15,357 nt of DNA from an uncultured Eubacteriales bacterium (GTDB lineage Bacteria > Bacillota > Clostridia > Oscillospirales > Butyricicoccaceae), in NCBI GenBank assembly GCA_934630445.1, contig CAKTWY010000041.1, positions 1-15,357 of the forward strand, given 5' to 3'. The notes beneath the pieces are model-generated. The model saw nothing but the letters and a program-made list of their open reading frames with translations. It did not search any database and was not told the DNA's origin. Below, piece after piece: positions 14,022-15,357 of this stretch; within the stretch, counting starts at the first letter, position 1, and each line of letters opens with the position of its first letter. Position numbers and translations under genes: made by a program.

Positions 14022-15357
14022 ATGAAAACAGGACGCCTTACCATGGCGCAGGCGCTGGTCCGTTTTTTGGAGAACCAGTATGTGCGCTATGACGATGTCG
14101 AAATCCCCTTCGTGCGCGGTATTTTCATGATTCCTGGCCACGGCAACGTCGTCGGCCTGGGCAACGGCATGGAGCAGGAGATCAAACGCCTTGAAGTCTA
14201 TCAGGGCAAAAACGAGCAGGGCATGGCGCAGGCCGCCGTTGCGTATGCAAAGCAGATGAAGAGAAAGCAGATCTTCGCCGTCACTTCTTCCGTCGGCCCG
14301 GGCGCCTGCAACATGATCACCGCCGCCGCGACCGCAACCGCGAACAACATCCCTGTGCTCATCCTCCCCGGCGACATCTATGTCAGCCGTCAGCCCGACC
14401 CCGTGCTGCAGCAGATCGAGCAGCCGTACGACCTGTCCATCTCCTCCAACGACGCTTACCGCGCCGTGTGCCGTTATTGGGACCGCATCACCCGCCCCGA
14501 GCAGCTTATGACCTCTATGATTTCGGCCTTCCGCGTGCTGACCGATCCCGCCGACACGGGCGCTGTCTGCATCGGCCTGCCGCAGGATGTGCAGGGCGAG
14601 GCGTATGATTATCCCGTCAGCTTCTTTGAGAAACGCGTCCACCGCATCGAGCGCCGTCCGGCGGCAGATTATGCTGTCGAAGAGGCTGTCGAGGTCATCA
14701 AAAACGCGAAGAAGCCCCTTCTCATCTGCGGCGGCGGCGTACGCTATTCCGAGGCGCACGACGTCTTCCAGAGCTTTGCTGAGGAATTCGGCATCCCCTT
14801 CGGCGAGACGCAGGCCGGCAAGTCCGCCATTGTCTGGGATCATGAGCTGAACCTTGGCGGTATCGGCACGACCGGCTGCTATGCTGCCAACCACATCGGC
14901 CGCGAGGCGGACGTTATCATTGGCGTCGGCACGCGCTTTACCGACTTTACCACTGCCTCCAAGTGGCTCTTCCGCGAGGATGCGAAGTTTGTCAATATCA
15001 ACGTCAGCGAATTCCAGGCCTACAAGCTCGACGGCCTGCATGTCATCGCAGACGCGAAAGCGGCGCTCACTGCCATCGCGGCCGAGCTGCGCAAGACCGG
15101 CTATAAGGCGCCTTATCAGAACGAGATCAAAGAGGCGAAGGCGAAGTGGATCGCCGAGCTCGACCGCCTCGACAACATCACGTTCAGCGACAGCTATGTT
15201 CCCGAGATCAACGACGCGAACGCCGCTTCCGCCAGAAAATTTGTGGAAGATACGGGCATCGCCCTTTCGCAGACCGCCGTTCTCGGCGCAATCAACCGTC
15301 TGATCAACGACGACGACGACGTAATCGGCGCGGCGGGCAGCCTCCCGGGCGATATGC
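14022..15357 (+). CDS. iolD: 3D-(3,5/4)-trihydroxycyclohexane-1,2-dione hydrolase (partial, cut by window end)
   Basis: The first 445 codons of a thiamine-diphosphate enzyme that opens the trihydroxycyclohexanedione ring to 5-deoxy-D-glucuronate. The reading frame is open to the right edge, with no stop. The visible part matches IolD closely: FVRGIF-x5-GHGNV-x2-LG near 30-46, the cofactor-activating E65 in VYQGKNEQGMA, TSSVGPGACNM, RQPDPVLQQ, RYWDRITRPEQLM, ETQAGKS (262-268) and AGSLPGD close to the edge. About 200 residues, including the GDG-type Mg/diphosphate motif, should lie outside. GGAGGT (14008-14013) lies 8 nt before the ATG. It is downstream of iolB in the same unit. Confidence 0.95.
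   Translation, partial: MKTGRLTMAQALVRFLENQYVRYDDVEIPFVRGIFMIPGHGNVVGLGNGMEQEIKRLEVYQGKNEQGMAQAAVAYAKQMKRKQIFAVTSSVGPGACNMITAAATATANNIPVLILPGDIYVSRQPDPVLQQIEQPYDLSISSNDAYRAVCRYWDRITRPEQLMTSMISAFRVLTDPADTGAVCIGLPQDVQGEAYDYPVSFFEKRVHRIERRPAADYAVEEAVEVIKNAKKPLLICGGGVRYSEAHDVFQSFAEEFGIPFGETQAGKSAIVWDHELNLGGIGTTGCYAANHIGREADVIIGVGTRFTDFTTASKWLFREDAKFVNINVSEFQAYKLDGLHVIADAKAALTAIAAELRKTGYKAPYQNEIKEAKAKWIAELDRLDNITFSDSYVPEINDANAASARKFVEDTGIALSQTAVLGAINRLINDDDDVIGAAGSLPGDM

Noticed and set aside
13794..15041. A 415-codon minus-strand frame opposite iolB and iolD
   Set aside because: It lies opposite two clear enzymes and its composition is that of an antisense frame in GC-rich DNA.
1..15357. Looked for transposases, integrases, terminal repeats, CRISPR repeats, tRNA and rRNA
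   Set aside because: None found; the possible foreign origin of GAPDH and PGK rests on protein style alone, with no mobile-element remains nearby.

Overview
The window looks like a chromosomal piece of a fairly GC-rich Bacillota (Clostridia-type) anaerobe. The evidence is strong AGGAGG-type ribosome binding sites before almost every gene, a secreted S-layer-homology (SLH) protein, an IolR/DeoR-type regulator, and proteins that resemble Bacillus and Clostridia inositol enzymes. The exact genus cannot be read from the sequence. No mobile element, CRISPR array, tRNA or rRNA was seen.

Layout, left to right. (1) 125-2428, minus: secreted SLH protein with about six tandem ~76-residue beta-type repeats, closed by a hairpin terminator at 45-78. 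(2) 2712-4687, minus: iolE-iolG, with its own strong promoter at 4734-4762. (3) 4979-11929, minus: a six-gene run read in the order transketolase N-half, transketolase C-half, archaeal-type (type II) GAPDH, archaeal-type phosphoglycerate kinase, malic enzyme, LarA-family nickel racemase. It starts from a good sigma-A promoter at 12024-12052 and probably ends at a stem-loop at 4889-4948. (4) 12225 to the right edge, plus: iolR, then a consensus promoter (13077-13105), iolB and iolD. iolD is cut by the window edge.

How the genes work together. IolG, IolE, IolD and IolB are four consecutive enzymes of myo-inositol catabolism: inositol to 2-keto-inositol to the trihydroxycyclohexanedione to 5-deoxyglucuronate to 2-deoxy-5-ketogluconate. 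The later steps (iolC kinase, iolJ aldolase, iolA) are not in the window and may lie past iolD. The aldolase step yields dihydroxyacetone phosphate and malonate semialdehyde. The divergent operon encodes what a cell living on that triose phosphate would want: GAPDH and PGK to take it to 3-phosphoglycerate, a two-subunit transketolase to make pentoses, and malic enzyme plus a hydroxy-acid racemase at the pyruvate/malate/lactate end. That link is inference, supported by the shared divergent regulatory region and by repeats there that resemble IolR sites.

The most unusual point is the adjacent archaeal-type GAPDH and archaeal-type PGK inside a bacterial inositol locus. The GAPDH also seems to have lost the archaeal NADP-binding lysines. 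Other points worth a look are three GC-rich segments upstream of larA that can form two mutually exclusive hairpins, a hairpin with a U-tract between the GAPDH and PGK genes, a shared TTGATA element at three of the promoters, and two 11-bp repeats exactly 22 bp apart downstream of iolR.
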